From contig CAZDXB010000007.1 in the NCBI GenBank assembly GCA_964509335.1, positions 77,446 through 141,445 of the forward strand: DNA of 64,000 nt, in the 5' to 3' direction. Under the pieces are notes generated by a model, which saw only the letters and a program-made list of their open reading frames with translations, was not told where the DNA came from and did no database searches. Position numbers and translations under genes: made by a program. This document shows positions 54,802 through 64,000 of this stretch, piece after piece. Numbering within the stretch: the stretch's first letter is position 1; the number at the start of each line of letters is the position of its first letter. Source of the DNA: CAZDXB01 sp964509335. GTDB lineage: Bacteria > Bacteroidota > Ignavibacteria > Kapaibacteriales > UBA2268.

Positions 54802-56154
54802 TTATGTAAAAAGCTTCGCGAAGACGAGCGAAATTCTATCCGTCGGTTCGAGCTTTATTCCATAAGAGCTGTTCAATTTTGAATGGTTGGATTTTGGCAA
54901 AATCGCCTTCTTGAAGCCTAATTTTTCAGCTTCTTTTAGCCTTCGTTCGATTGCGGAAATAGCTCTTATTTCGCCCGTAAGACCAATTTCGCCTATTAAT
55001 ACGCATTCTCCCGGCAGGGGTTCGTCTCTAAGGGAGCTAACGAGAGCGGCGGCAATTCCCAAATCGACGGCGGGGTCGTTCAGATACACGCCGCCGGCGA
55101 CGTTTACGAACACGTCGTTTTGGCTGAACTTTTCGCCCAATCGCTTTTCCAAAACGGCAAGCGCCATATTGACTCGCCTGTAGTCGTAACCGGACACTAT
55201 TCTTTGCGGGGCGGCGTAACTCGTCGGGGTTACGAGAGCTTGAACTTCGAGAAATAACGGACGAGCGCCTTCCATAGACGTTACTATCGCGACGCCGGAG
55301 CTTTGTTCGTCTCTGTCGGATAAAAATAAGTCGGAGGGATTTTTCACTTCGCTGAGTCCTCTTTCCGCCATCTCGAAAACGCCGATTTCGTTAGTCGAGC
55401 CGAAGCGGTTTTTCATCGCCCGCAGTATTCTATAGGAATAGGTTTTCTCGCCCTCGAATTGAAGAACTGCGTCAACGGTATGCTCCAGAATTTTCGGACC
55501 GGCGATAACTCCTTCTTTGGTAACGTGTCCGACTATGAAAACCGCTTTGCCGCTTTTCTTTGCCGTTTGCATTAGCAGGGCGGCGGATTCGCGCACTTGA
55601 ACGACGCTACCCGGAGCGGCGTCTATTCTGTCGGAATAAACCGATTGAATTGAATCGACGATAGTTACTTGACTGTCTGAGGATTCTATCGCGTTAGCGA
55701 TTTCCTCGACGTTAGTTTCCGCCAGAACGGATAGGTTTTCCGGCGTTCCGTAAATCCTTTGCGAGCGGAGTTTTATTTGTCGCAGCGATTCCTCGCCGGT
55801 AACGTATAAGGGATTGTATTTTTCTAAACCGCCGCACATCTGTAGCATTAAAGTGGATTTTCCGACTCCCGGGTCGCCGCCCACCAAAACGAGCGAGCCC
55901 GGAATGATGCCGCCGCCGAGGACTCGGTCGAGTTCTTTAATTTTTGTTAGGATGCGGGTTTCTCCCTCGGATTTAATTTCCGAAAGGTTCTGGACGGAGC
56001 TTTTACTTTTGGGTTTGAAGCCGGCTTTTTTGCCGGATTTTTCTACTTTCTTTTCGACGAAAGTGTTCCATTCGCCGCATTCGGGGCATATACTAAACGA
56101 TTTAGCGGCTTGAGCGCCGCATTCGGAACAAACGTAAATGGTTTTTGTTTTCAT
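54802..56154 (-). CDS. radA: DNA repair protein RadA (Sms)
   Basis: A 450-residue branch-migration ATPase in homologous recombination. The N-terminal zinc finger is C9-x2-C12 ... C23-x2-C26. Walker A is GGDPGVGKST (92-101), followed by the RecA-like core with the RadA-specific KNRFG (248-252). The C-terminal Lon-like domain includes GGVYLNDPAVDLGIAAAL. Length is standard. The gene is alone on its strand, and the first bases upstream of 56154 are AT-rich. Confidence 0.97.
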   Translation of the reverse strand: MKTKTIYVCSECGAQAAKSFSICPECGEWNTFVEKKVEKSGKKAGFKPKSKSSVQNLSEIKSEGETRILTKIKELDRVLGGGIIPGSLVLVGGDPGVGKSTLMLQMCGGLEKYNPLYVTGEESLRQIKLRSQRIYGTPENLSVLAETNVEEIANAIESSDSQVTIVDSIQSVYSDRIDAAPGSVVQVRESAALLMQTAKKSGKAVFIVGHVTKEGVIAGPKILEHTVDAVLQFEGEKTYSYRILRAMKNRFGSTNEIGVFEMAERGLSEVKNPSDLFLSDRDEQSSGVAIVTSMEGARPLFLEVQALVTPTSYAAPQRIVSGYDYRRVNMALAVLEKRLGEKFSQNDVFVNVAGGVYLNDPAVDLGIAAALVSSLRDEPLPGECVLIGEIGLTGEIRAISAIERRLKEAEKLGFKKAILPKSNHSKLNSSYGIKLEPTDRISLVFAKLFT

Positions 56155-56223
56155 ATATAGTTGAATTTTTCAAAAACTCTAAGTTAATAATTATGGCGAA
56201 AAAATGCTTATATTTAAATTGAA

Positions 56224-57435
56224 ATGTCTGGAATTTTTACGAAATATCGGACGCCGATAATAATAGCGATTGTCGGGATTGCTTTGAGAGTAGCGTTCGC
56301 GCTGGGATTCGCTGATTTAGAAGACGAGAATTACTGGGAATACGGACACATAGCGAAGAACGTTCTCGCCGGCAAAGGCTACTCTTATTTTTATCTTCAC
56401 GACGGCAAAATTGATTTCCGCTTCGACGAAAGCGCCAATCCAGTTCCCTCGGCTTATATGCCGCCGGGATACGCAGCGTTTCTAACTCCTTTTTTGACGA
56501 TAAAATCCGTCGTTTTGCGGAATCTCTTGATATTATTCTTTCAAGCTTTCTTGAGCGGCGTTTGTATTATTCTATTATTTCGGTTGACTTCGATTCTTTT
56601 CAAAGACGATAGGATAGCTTTTATATCGGCTGGTATTTACGCCTTGCTGCCTGAATTTATATACGCTTCCAATTCTTACGGACCGACGATAATTTTCCAT
56701 TTGGGTATTTTGTCGGCGCTCGTTCTGCTTTATTCGGGCGTGTTTGATTATCGTAGAGCTTTAGGATTCGCTGTTTTATCCGGCGCGCCGGCTTATTTCC
56801 GTTCGGAGTTTTTCTTGCTCTTCGTCGTTTTTTTGGCGCTGTATTTTTTCAGAAAGAAACGCAAGGAGGCGGTTTTGGCTCTCGCAGTCGGGCTGTTTCT
56901 TGTTTCGCCTTGGCTGATTCGCAACTATTGCGTTTTCGATAAATTTCCGCTTTTTACGACAAATCTGGGGCAGAACTTATATCGGGGGCATAATCCCGCT
57001 AGACCGGGGGCGTGGGCGGATTCGTCTTTGGCGAAGGCTTTGAATAAAGTCAAATTCGATAAATATTACGAGCTTAGGAGAGAGGCGACGTTGAAGAAGT
57101 TCGCTTATGAGTCGATAAACGAAAGCTACGGTAGAGGATTGAAATTTGCCGCGGAGAAGCTGTTTCACTTGTGGATATTCAACTATTACGACGCGCGTTC
57201 TTTTAATCCGGCTTATATCGTTCCGCAGATATTATTAATATTGACGGCGTTTTTCGGATTGGTAAAGACGCGTTCTTTTGAGAAGTTCGATTTGATTTAT
57301 TTGTATTATTTGTTCTATTCCGCGTTGGCGATTGCTTTTTTTGCCATAGCTCGATACCAGACGATGATGAAGGTCGCTCTGATTCCGTTTTCCGCTTGGG
57401 CTATCGTTTGGTTTTATCGCCGTTTTCGTAAATAG
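56224..57435 (+). CDS. GT39-like membrane glycosyltransferase
   Basis: A 403-residue polytopic membrane protein of the PMT/ArnT (GT39) group. The first helix is followed by a periplasmic loop with an acidic pair (DLEDENYWEYGHIAKN), characteristic of the catalytic Asp/Glu of these polyprenyl-phosphate sugar transferases. GKGYSYFY follows. About 9-10 membrane helices and a C-terminal basic tail are present. The target (protein, lipid or surface polymer) is unknown. Its last 35 bp overlap the convergent AmpG-like gene. Confidence 0.82.
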   Translation: MSGIFTKYRTPIIIAIVGIALRVAFALGFADLEDENYWEYGHIAKNVLAGKGYSYFYLHDGKIDFRFDESANPVPSAYMPPGYAAFLTPFLTIKSVVLRNLLILFFQAFLSGVCIILLFRLTSILFKDDRIAFISAGIYALLPEFIYASNSYGPTIIFHLGILSALVLLYSGVFDYRRALGFAVLSGAPAYFRSEFFLLFVVFLALYFFRKKRKEAVLALAVGLFLVSPWLIRNYCVFDKFPLFTTNLGQNLYRGHNPARPGAWADSSLAKALNKVKFDKYYELRREATLKKFAYESINESYGRGLKFAAEKLFHLWIFNYYDARSFNPAYIVPQILLILTAFFGLVKTRSFEKFDLIYLYYLFYSALAIAFFAIARYQTMMKVALIPFSAWAIVWFYRRFRK

Positions 57436-58732
57436 GCAGAAAGAAAATTATCGCCATTCCGGGAATCGAGAAGAGAAAGCTGAAAGTAAAAAGCCAGAAG
57501 TAACCGACGCTTTGCTGCAGAAATCCGCTGATAAAGCCGGGAACCATCATTCCAATAGCCATTATGCCCGTGGAAATAGCGTAATGAGAAGTTTTGAACT
57601 TGCCGCGGGAGACGTAGATTAAGTATATCATAAACGAGGTGAATCCTAAGCCGTAGCCGAATTGTTCTACGAGAATGCAGAATTGAACTAGCGGATTGAA
57701 ATCGAAAGACCAAGCTGAAAAAAGCCAAGTCAGGTCGATATGCCACAGCAGTTCCGGTTTTACCGAGGCGAGATAGGCGTAAAATAGATTCGGTATGTTC
57801 ATAGCGAGCGCCATCGGGAAAATTAATTTTTTGAGCGAAATCTTTTTTACGAGCCAGCCGCCTAGAATTCCGCCGACGACCAACGCTCCGACGCCGATTG
57901 TTCCGTACATAATTCCTACTTCGCTCAAGCCGATTCCGAGGCCGCCTTCTTTTGGGGCGTCTAATAGAAAGGGTTGCGCCATTTTAACGAGTATTCCTTC
58001 GCCTAATCGATAAAGTAGGATATAAGCGAGAATGACTCCGATGTGTTTTTGCGTGAAATACTGCTTGAACGCTTTTTTGAACGGGATAGTCGATTTCGAG
58101 TCTTGGACTTCTTTTACTGGTTTGTCGGTTAGGGGATACGGCAGAATCCATTTGTGATAGATAAAAGCGAGCAGAAAGACCGCCGCGGCGATGATAAGCG
58201 AGAACGTCCATCCCGTTTCGGTCGAGCCGTAAGCGGAAGAAATCTCGCCGGCGAGAGCCACCAAGACGCCCGAGCCGATTATCATCGATATTCGATAGAA
58301 AGTTGAGCGGATTCCGGCAAAGAACGCTTGTTCCTTTTGGTCGAGAGCGCATAAATAGTAGCCGTCGATGGCGATATCGTGAGTGGCGGAAACGAAAGCT
58401 ATAAGCGTAAATATGATTAAAGAAACGACTAAAAAGTAGGGCAGTTGAGTTCCAATAGCCAAAGCGATGAATAATACGGCTAACACCATCTCCATTAAAA
58501 TCACCCATCCGCGTTTGGTTCTGTTGGCGTCCACGTAAGGACCCCACAGGAATTTAATCGCCCAAGGAAGATATAAGAAACTAGTGGCGCCGATAAAGGC
58601 GTTAGAAGCGTTCAGCGATTTATACATTGCGACGGACAGATTATTTACTATTATATAGGGCAATCCTTCGGCAAAGTATTGGCTTGGAATGAACGACCAA
58701 GGATTCCGTTTTTTCGTCGAATTTTTTTGCAT
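57401..58732 (-). CDS. AmpG-like MFS permease
   Basis: A 443-residue 12-helix transporter. FIPSQYFAEGLPYIIVNNLS and LPWAIKFLWGPYVD are the recognised AmpG/PAT-family motifs, and ATHDIAIDGYYLCAL is typical of the first half. In proteobacteria AmpG imports muropeptides; here peptidoglycan recycling is plausible but the substrate is not shown. It converges on and overlaps the GT39-like gene by 35 bp. Confidence 0.85.
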   Translation of the reverse strand: MQKNSTKKRNPWSFIPSQYFAEGLPYIIVNNLSVAMYKSLNASNAFIGATSFLYLPWAIKFLWGPYVDANRTKRGWVILMEMVLAVLFIALAIGTQLPYFLVVSLIIFTLIAFVSATHDIAIDGYYLCALDQKEQAFFAGIRSTFYRISMIIGSGVLVALAGEISSAYGSTETGWTFSLIIAAAVFLLAFIYHKWILPYPLTDKPVKEVQDSKSTIPFKKAFKQYFTQKHIGVILAYILLYRLGEGILVKMAQPFLLDAPKEGGLGIGLSEVGIMYGTIGVGALVVGGILGGWLVKKISLKKLIFPMALAMNIPNLFYAYLASVKPELLWHIDLTWLFSAWSFDFNPLVQFCILVEQFGYGLGFTSFMIYLIYVSRGKFKTSHYAISTGIMAIGMMVPGFISGFLQQSVGYFWLFTFSFLFSIPGMAIIFFLPIYENGDKTKR

Positions 58733-58811
58733 TAATTTCCTATGACTCTTTAAAAATTAGGCAATATAAAACTACGGCGAGTAATTTACAATTTAAAGGA
58801 TTTTAATTATC

Positions 58812-59924
58812 TTGCGTTTGATATTAATAACAAAGCCTTATATGATTAAAAAAGCAAATATCGCGTTACTCATTTTTGCTTTTCTTATATCGTTCTTATC
58901 CTATCGATGCGACGAGAACGGCGGCGAATCTTATCCGTCGGAGCCGATAATATTAGGCGTTTCGGATAGCTTCACGTTTGTGAGCGATACAATAGAAATA
59001 TACGGCAAAAATTTTGGGTTCGCAGACGATAGCTCCTACGTTAAGTTATATTGCGCTACAGACGGAGCGATTGAAACGGTGAAATCTTATAATTGCGAGG
59101 AATGGCTCCAGGCGAAAATAAGATTCAGCGTTCCGAGGATAATAGGCGAGATAGACGTTAGCGTAGTCGTCGGCGGTTTGGAAAGCAATCTCGCGAGATT
59201 AAACGTTAGCGAAATACCCGATTTGGAAACCGTGGAAGTTCAGGGCGGTCAATTTTTTATGGGTTCGGAGACAGGTTTCGACGATGAAAAGCCGTTAAGG
59301 GATATTACGATAACGAAAGACTTGCTTGTTTTAAAATACGAAGTTAGCCAAAGACTGTGGCGAATTGTTAGGGGCGAGAATCCGAGTTCTTACGTCGGCG
59401 ATAGCCTGCCGGTTCACGGCGTTTCTTGGCTCGAGGCGATTGAGTTTTGCAACGCTTTGTCGGACAGGCTTGGAAGCGAAAGAAGTTATGAGATAATCGG
59501 CGATAGCGTGATTTTCAACAATAGAGCGACAGGATGGCGATTGCCGACCGAAGCGGAGTGGGAATATCTATGCAGAGCCGGGACAGACGGCGATTATTCG
59601 GGGACTGGCGTATTGAAAGAGATGGGTTGGTTCAACCAAAATTCTGGCTATCAGCCGCATAATATCGGCGGGAAAGGGGCGAATCAATTCGGATTGTTTG
59701 ACGTTCACGGCAACGTATGGGAGTGGTGTTGGGATTGGTACGACTCGACGTATTACGATAAGTTCACCGTCGCGGTTGACCCTATAGGACCCGGCGAAGG
59801 CGAAAGGCGCGTAATCAGAGGCGGTTCTTGCGTTTCGGGCGAAGCATATTGCCGTTCGGCTAATAGAAAGTTCCCTGAAGGAGACAGCGCGTTTTGCGGC
59901 TTTAGAGTCGTCAAGAATCGCTAA
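58812..59924 (+). CDS. IPT/TIG plus formylglycine-generating-enzyme-like domain protein
   Basis: A 370-residue exported protein. The start is uncertain: TTG 58812 or ATG 58842 (MIKKANIALLIFAF); both lead to a signal peptide with a possible lipid-anchor Cys. A TIG/IPT Ig-like domain (~30-130) is followed by an FGE/SUMF1-fold domain (GGQFFMGSETGFDDEKP, WRLPTEAEWEY, HGNVWEWCWDWYD, RVIRGGSC). True formylglycine enzymes have two copper-binding Cys in the RGGSYLC...YC stretch. Here it reads RGGSCVSGEAYC, so the first Cys is at a different position and catalysis is doubtful. It may be a binding or structural relative. It converges on the synthase-like gene. Confidence 0.83.
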   Translation: MRLILITKPYMIKKANIALLIFAFLISFLSYRCDENGGESYPSEPIILGVSDSFTFVSDTIEIYGKNFGFADDSSYVKLYCATDGAIETVKSYNCEEWLQAKIRFSVPRIIGEIDVSVVVGGLESNLARLNVSEIPDLETVEVQGGQFFMGSETGFDDEKPLRDITITKDLLVLKYEVSQRLWRIVRGENPSSYVGDSLPVHGVSWLEAIEFCNALSDRLGSERSYEIIGDSVIFNNRATGWRLPTEAEWEYLCRAGTDGDYSGTGVLKEMGWFNQNSGYQPHNIGGKGANQFGLFDVHGNVWEWCWDWYDSTYYDKFTVAVDPIGPGEGERRVIRGGSCVSGEAYCRSANRKFPEGDSAFCGFRVVKNR

Positions 59925-59931
59925 GCGTTTG

Positions 59932-62160
59932 TTAGTTCCACTTGCTTTCCGCCGAAAACAGGGCGAAAGCGATTAAATAGAAGAAAGCGCCGAATAATAA
60001 AGCGGCGGTCAATCCTAAATCGAAAGCGATAAGCAAAGCTAACGCCGAGCCGAAAACCGAAGCGGCTCCGTTAACGGCGAATCCCCAATCTATTAATCCG
60101 CCGACTCTTCCGCCTGCTTTCGGGAAGGGCATTCCCATAAAGAATCCCATAGGAGCGATTAGAACGGCGGTCGCTATGATTCTCGCGAATAACTTGTATT
60201 CGCCGAAAAAGTAAATCAATTCTTTGGAGACGAAAGCGTCGAAGAGTATTAATAGAATAATAGCGCCGAACGTCGTTTTGTAAGCGAACTTTTCGGAAAA
60301 TCTGGAGCCAATACCGGAAGTCAGCAATACAGTTAGCAGAATAGTAACGACGCCGTAAACCGAAGGACCGATGAGTAAAGTGTATTTTTGGATTAATACT
60401 ACCTCTACCAGCATAAATCCCATTCCGATAAAAAAGAAATATAGCCAAGGCGCGGTTTTGATTTTGGCGTCTTTTTTAAAGTAGGGTATTAGGTTCAGCG
60501 GTATTATTAGAATTGCTACGATTAGTAGAATAGTTAGTACGTTAAGCTTTGCTAGCGGAAAACCGAAGTATTCGAACGGCAAAATCTTTTCCTTGCCGGA
60601 AAACGATAAATTTTTCCATTTTCCCATCTGCGCAATGAAAGGTTTATCGTCGTAGCAGGGGGAGATATCGATTTTAACTTCCGATTCGATATTTTCCCAT
60701 CCCTGTAGAACTATTTGATTGATTAAATTGCCGTATATTGAGTCTGGCGCTGGATAAACGGGATAATAGAAGTTTTTTCGGAATCTGTTTGTTTTGCCGA
60801 GAGCGTATTGTATTGTGTTCGGATTTAAAGGTTCTTTGCCGACAAGCAGTACTTTTCTTTTTAGCTTAGGCATCGAATAAACGGCTATATGGGATTCGGG
60901 ATTTTCAACTCCTAGTTCTTCCATTGCTTCTATCGCCTCGGTTAGCATACGAGGGACGTAGAAATGATGCTCGAATATCATATATCCGTTCGGAGTTAGA
61001 GCTTTCCAGTAATCGACGAAAGCTTCAACGGTAAAAAGGTAGTTTTCCGCTAAGGCGAACGCTCCGGACGCTAGAGCGGCGAAAGAGTTGGAGCTAAGAG
61101 CGTAAATAATGTCGAATTTGTTTTCGGAACGGCGTACGAAAGCTCTGCCGTCTTCAGTGATTACTTTAACTCTCGGGTCGGAATAAACGTTTCCGGTGTA
61201 ATCGGCGAGTTTCCCTTCGGTCAAAAGATAATTGATATATGCATTCACTTCAACGGCGTAAACTTCTTCCGCTCCGGACTGAAGAGCGTGCAGAACGTCT
61301 ATTCCGCCGCCCGCTCCCAGAGAGAGAAAAGAACAGGAATCGAATTGACGGATTAAATTTGAAACGTCCACGTCGAAGCGGAATTTAGTAGTCCTAAAAT
61401 TTCCGTCGAATTTATATACCGACGATTGAGCGGCGTTGTCGATTCTTATGCCTCTGGTGTATGAGTTATACTCGACGACTCGAATTTTCGACATCGCGTC
61501 CCAATGAGTAAAAAGGATTTCGCCTCTGTCTTCTCTTTCTAATTGCAAGAGGGATGAAGAATTGAATGAAAGGAATATTGAAGCTATTAAGACTATAGTC
61601 GATAAAGCTTTAATTGTTTTCGGAGCGGCGACGATAGACAATATTAGAATAGGGATAGGTATTAACACAGTCGCTACGGGAGTTCCGAGCCAATTCATTA
61701 GAATCATAATAAGAAGCGTTCCAACCGCCGCGCCTATTAAGTCGGACATATATAGTCGCGAAATAAATTTAGAGTTGTTTCTTAGCAAATAGGAAACGGC
61801 GAATCCCCCGAAGAAAAACGGGGAGCAGAGAATTATCGCAGAAAGAGCGAATTTTAACGATTCTAAGGCGCTAATATATAGTTTCGAGAAATTAAGCTCT
61901 ATTTGAAATATCAGAATAGGCGAAATCAGAACGAAGGCGCTTGTTAGCAGCGTAAAAATCCAGAAGTATTTTTCTTTGTTGAGCTTGCTGAAAACCCTTA
62001 AGCAAAGTCCGCCTAGACCGATACCGAGAATCGCCGATGAAAGAATCAGGAAAGCGAAAGTGTAATAGAATTCCGCGGAGAATATTCTCGTCCACGCCAA
62101 CTCTAAAGCGAGAAGAGCGCCCGATATAATAGCTATCGTTAGGTATTTTGAGAATTTCAT
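59932..62160 (-). CDS. Membrane spermidine-synthase-like protein
   Basis: A 742-residue protein with an N-terminal block of about 6-7 membrane helices, then a Rossmann SAM-type domain (CSFLSLGAGGGIDVLHALQ; acidic VYAVEVNA; ITEDGRAFV). A C-terminal block of more helices follows. This is the plan of membrane 'spermine/spermidine synthase-like' proteins. Whether it makes polyamines is uncertain. ATG 62160 (MKFSKYLTI) is the better start; the longer frame to TTG 62190 overlaps the TPR gene. The two overlap or abut, so co-expression is likely. Confidence 0.8.
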   Translation of the reverse strand: MKFSKYLTIAIISGALLALELAWTRIFSAEFYYTFAFLILSSAILGIGLGGLCLRVFSKLNKEKYFWIFTLLTSAFVLISPILIFQIELNFSKLYISALESLKFALSAIILCSPFFFGGFAVSYLLRNNSKFISRLYMSDLIGAAVGTLLIMILMNWLGTPVATVLIPIPILILSIVAAPKTIKALSTIVLIASIFLSFNSSSLLQLEREDRGEILFTHWDAMSKIRVVEYNSYTRGIRIDNAAQSSVYKFDGNFRTTKFRFDVDVSNLIRQFDSCSFLSLGAGGGIDVLHALQSGAEEVYAVEVNAYINYLLTEGKLADYTGNVYSDPRVKVITEDGRAFVRRSENKFDIIYALSSNSFAALASGAFALAENYLFTVEAFVDYWKALTPNGYMIFEHHFYVPRMLTEAIEAMEELGVENPESHIAVYSMPKLKRKVLLVGKEPLNPNTIQYALGKTNRFRKNFYYPVYPAPDSIYGNLINQIVLQGWENIESEVKIDISPCYDDKPFIAQMGKWKNLSFSGKEKILPFEYFGFPLAKLNVLTILLIVAILIIPLNLIPYFKKDAKIKTAPWLYFFFIGMGFMLVEVVLIQKYTLLIGPSVYGVVTILLTVLLTSGIGSRFSEKFAYKTTFGAIILLILFDAFVSKELIYFFGEYKLFARIIATAVLIAPMGFFMGMPFPKAGGRVGGLIDWGFAVNGAASVFGSALALLIAFDLGLTAALLFGAFFYLIAFALFSAESKWN

Positions 62161-62170
62161 CTGAGAGCTT

Positions 62171-63433
62171 TTATTTGCAGTATTTATCAATATATTGTTT
62201 GGCTTGTTCTTGTCCGTATTTTAGCGCGTTTTTGAAGTCTTTGCAAGCTTTCTTCTTTTCGCCAAGCTTTTGGTAACTCAACCCTCTGTTGAAATAAGCG
62301 GCGGCAAAGGTAGGTTTTAACTTTATTGCTTGGTTGTAATCTTCAATGGCTTGTTTGTATTCTCTTTGATGGTAGTAAACTCCCGCTCTGTTAACGTAAG
62401 CTATTGTTTGTTTTGGGTTTATTTGAATGATTTTGTTTAAATCGCCGAGGGCTTTTGGGAACTGCTTCTTTTGTAGATAGATATTAGCGCGGTTGAACAT
62501 TGCTCTGCCGAAATCATTTTTTAATTTTATAGCTTCGTTGTAATTTTTAAGAGCTTTTTCCAATTCCCCGTTGTTTTCGAGTATGATTCCTTTGTTATAA
62601 TAAGCTTCCGCGTAAGCGGGGTCGAGCGATAAAGATTTCTCGATATCCGCCATAGCGCTCGCGTAGTCTTGCTTATCGATTTTTATTTTCGCTCTGTAGT
62701 TGTAAGCTTCCGCGTCGTCGGGATTTAATTTTACTAGAAAGTTAAAGTCTTTTAGCGCTTCGTCTTTCCTTCCAATTTTGCTATTTAAGTCGCCTCTTTT
62801 GTAGTAGGCTTTTTCTAAGTCCGGATTTATATTTATAGCGGAATCCAAATCTTTAACGGCGCCTAAGTAGTCGCCTAGTTTTGATTTTACTAAGGCTCTA
62901 TTATAGTAAGCCAAATCGAAGTATTGGTTTAATCTAACGGCTTGTGAAAAATCCTCTATGGCTTCGTTGTATTTTTTTGTCTCTAATTTTATTGAGCCTC
63001 TGTTATAGTATGCTTCCGCGAATTGGTCGTTTAGTTTAATCGCTTTGTTGTAATCTTTAATAGCTTTGTCAGGTTTTCCGAGAGCTTCGTATGTTTTGCC
63101 TCTGTTGTTGTATGCTTCCGCGAATTTCGGGTTGAGCTCCAAAGCTTTGTTAAAATCTTCCAACGCGCTTTTAAGTTCGCCTAAATCGTCTTTCGCTTTT
63201 CCTCTGTCGTTATACGCTTCGGCGTCCTTCGGGTTTTCCTTGATTTTCTCAGAAATCTCTTGGACGGATTTCTTTAGCTCCGATTTCTTATCATCGACCT
63301 CTTTGTCTTTAGCGCTAACGTCTTCTTCGACGACTGAAGGCTCTATGTCTCTAGTTTTCTCCTGTTCGCCGCAACTTCCTGTTAATAAACAAGTAACAAC
63401 CCCGATAGCGAATAATCTTAATAGCGATTTCAT
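62171..63433 (-). CDS. TPR lipoprotein
   Basis: A 420-residue lipoprotein with lipobox LLTGS-C (C21) and about ten tetratricopeptide repeats of the type AEAYNNRGKTYEALGKPDKAIKDYNKAI, each ~34 residues. TPR arrays bind proteins, often in envelope assembly. An acidic ~40-residue linker lies after the lipobox. ATG 63433 is behind GGAG. Its end overlaps the start region of the synthase-like gene, which suggests an operon. Partner unknown. Confidence 0.9.
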   Translation of the reverse strand: MKSLLRLFAIGVVTCLLTGSCGEQEKTRDIEPSVVEEDVSAKDKEVDDKKSELKKSVQEISEKIKENPKDAEAYNDRGKAKDDLGELKSALEDFNKALELNPKFAEAYNNRGKTYEALGKPDKAIKDYNKAIKLNDQFAEAYYNRGSIKLETKKYNEAIEDFSQAVRLNQYFDLAYYNRALVKSKLGDYLGAVKDLDSAININPDLEKAYYKRGDLNSKIGRKDEALKDFNFLVKLNPDDAEAYNYRAKIKIDKQDYASAMADIEKSLSLDPAYAEAYYNKGIILENNGELEKALKNYNEAIKLKNDFGRAMFNRANIYLQKKQFPKALGDLNKIIQINPKQTIAYVNRAGVYYHQREYKQAIEDYNQAIKLKPTFAAAYFNRGLSYQKLGEKKKACKDFKNALKYGQEQAKQYIDKYCK

Positions 63434-63846
63434 TATATCTCCGTCAAAATTTATTAATTATTTGAGTTTGCCTTAATTTTTCTTGTTAATTTAATTTTTT
63501 TTTATAATCTTATAACTTATATAAATGTAATTTTGAAAAAGTTTGTTCATATTAAGATAAATGAAATTTTGTTTAAGAAAAAATGAAATTTTTCACGAGC
63601 GATGGTTGTTTGGGGTAAATGTAATGAGAGAAGGAAAAATATTTTTTTTTGCTCGGAAATAAGCGGCAAGCTAATTGCTTGTTATAAGAAGCAGATAGGG
63701 CTGTTTTGTTGACTTGGCGATGATTGCGTTTGAAAAAATTTGAATTTTTTTTAAAAAAAAGTGAAACGTTTTAGGGGGTTCGTTGTTATACATAGTAGAG
63801 ACTATACAAAAATTGATTTTTTATAAATAATTTAAAGAGGTATAAG
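63434..63846. other. Intergenic region
   Basis: AT-rich, with several A- and T-runs. No gene or clear promoter can be defended. It is the divergent control region for the TPR gene and the partial gene at 63847. Confidence 0.4.
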
Positions 63847-64000
63847 ATGAAATCAAAGATTACTAATCTGCTGAGTATTGCTTTATTACTCGCTTTTTTG
63901 ATTCCTTTGAATTCAATAGCGAAGGATTTCAACGAAGAGGAGATTAAGAAGAATTTGCCTAAAATGTTAGGCGCGAACAATGTCGGACGGGAATTTTACT
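63847..64000 (+). CDS. Secreted protein, 3' end outside the window
   Basis: ATG 63847 has an AGAGG site and opens a signal peptide (MKSKITNLLSIALLLAFLIP...) followed by DFNEEEIKKNLPKMLGANNVGREFY, cut at the window end. It is an exported protein of unknown kind. Only ~51 residues are visible. Confidence 0.7.
   Translation, partial: MKSKITNLLSIALLLAFLIPLNSIAKDFNEEEIKKNLPKMLGANNVGREFY

Noticed and set aside
63715..63735. TTGGCGATGATTGC as a sigma54 site
   Set aside because: Spacing between GG and GC is 8 nt, not 10.
1..64000. CRISPR array, prophage, IS element or rRNA operon
   Set aside because: I found no regularly spaced repeats, transposase or integrase frame, phage genes or rRNA sequence.

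Overview
The window reads as part of the chromosome of a Gram-negative bacterium of the FCB/Bacteroidota-Chlorobiota kind, most like the Ignavibacteria/Kapabacteria branch. The main evidence is a type IX secretion system (T9SS) locus (porU-porV) and at least seven genes or gene remnants whose products end in a T9SS type A / FlgD-like sorting domain (the 'xxxYPNPxxx' box near the C terminus). Other support comes from lipobox lipoproteins, Bacteroidetes-type promoter matches (TTTG...TAnnTTTG) and Bacteroidota-like housekeeping proteins (RicT/PSP1, YraN, POT transporter, fused E1 dehydrogenase). The lineage is inferred from gene content; there is no rRNA in the window.

Layout. 1-1.5 kb: the 3' part of a TPR sensor histidine kinase. 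1.5-9.4 kb: two paralogous secreted-protein cassettes. Each has an 86-bp repeat, a promoter, a ~260-nt leader (about 95% identical between copies, with a possible 16-codon ORF and two strong stem-loops), a small Cys-rich secreted protein, then Asp-box/YCF48-like beta-propeller T9SS cargo. Each ends in a terminator-like palindromic repeat. 9.6-20 kb, minus strand: an NFACT/RqcH-like protein, an M36-like T9SS metallopeptidase, porV and porU. 20.2-22.5 kb: tRNA-Gly(GCC), lipB and lpd. 22.6-29.6 kb: a 5'-truncated T9SS cargo remnant and a 1873-residue secreted T9SS cargo. 30-33 kb: a 47-aa membrane peptide with an NlpC/P60 lipoprotein behind a sigma54-like site, then an unknown acidic protein with Obg GTPase. 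33-34.8 kb: an AT-rich PIN/DUF4411-like plus ImmA/IrrE-like gene pair, a toxin-antitoxin candidate. 35-36.7 kb: a T9SS cargo gene split by a frameshift at an A7 run. 37-44 kb: a lipoprotein, POT peptide transporter, quinone-oxidoreductase-like MDR, P-type Ca2+-ATPase and another lipoprotein. 44.6-50 kb: a GAF-like/PEP-synthase-like/nucleotidyltransferase fusion of unknown role and a fused E1 alpha-beta 2-oxoacid dehydrogenase. 50-56 kb: housekeeping genes (holB-like, ricT-like, yraN, YIP1, adk, radA). 56-64 kb: a GT39-like membrane glycosyltransferase, AmpG-like MFS, IPT/FGE-like lipoprotein, membrane spermidine-synthase-like protein, TPR lipoprotein and the start of a secreted protein.

How it works together. 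PorU (the sortase) and PorV (its outer-membrane shuttle partner) process and attach cargo carrying the C-terminal domain, and most accessory genes here encode such cargo. Two cargo genes look damaged, one is linked to a protease, and two are recently related cassettes, so the surface proteome seems to be turning over. LipB, Lpd and the fused E1 are parts of lipoate-dependent 2-oxoacid dehydrogenase metabolism; no E2 is in the window. I saw no IS element, CRISPR array, prophage or rRNA. The most unusual unexplained element is the duplicated structured leader of the Cys-rich genes.
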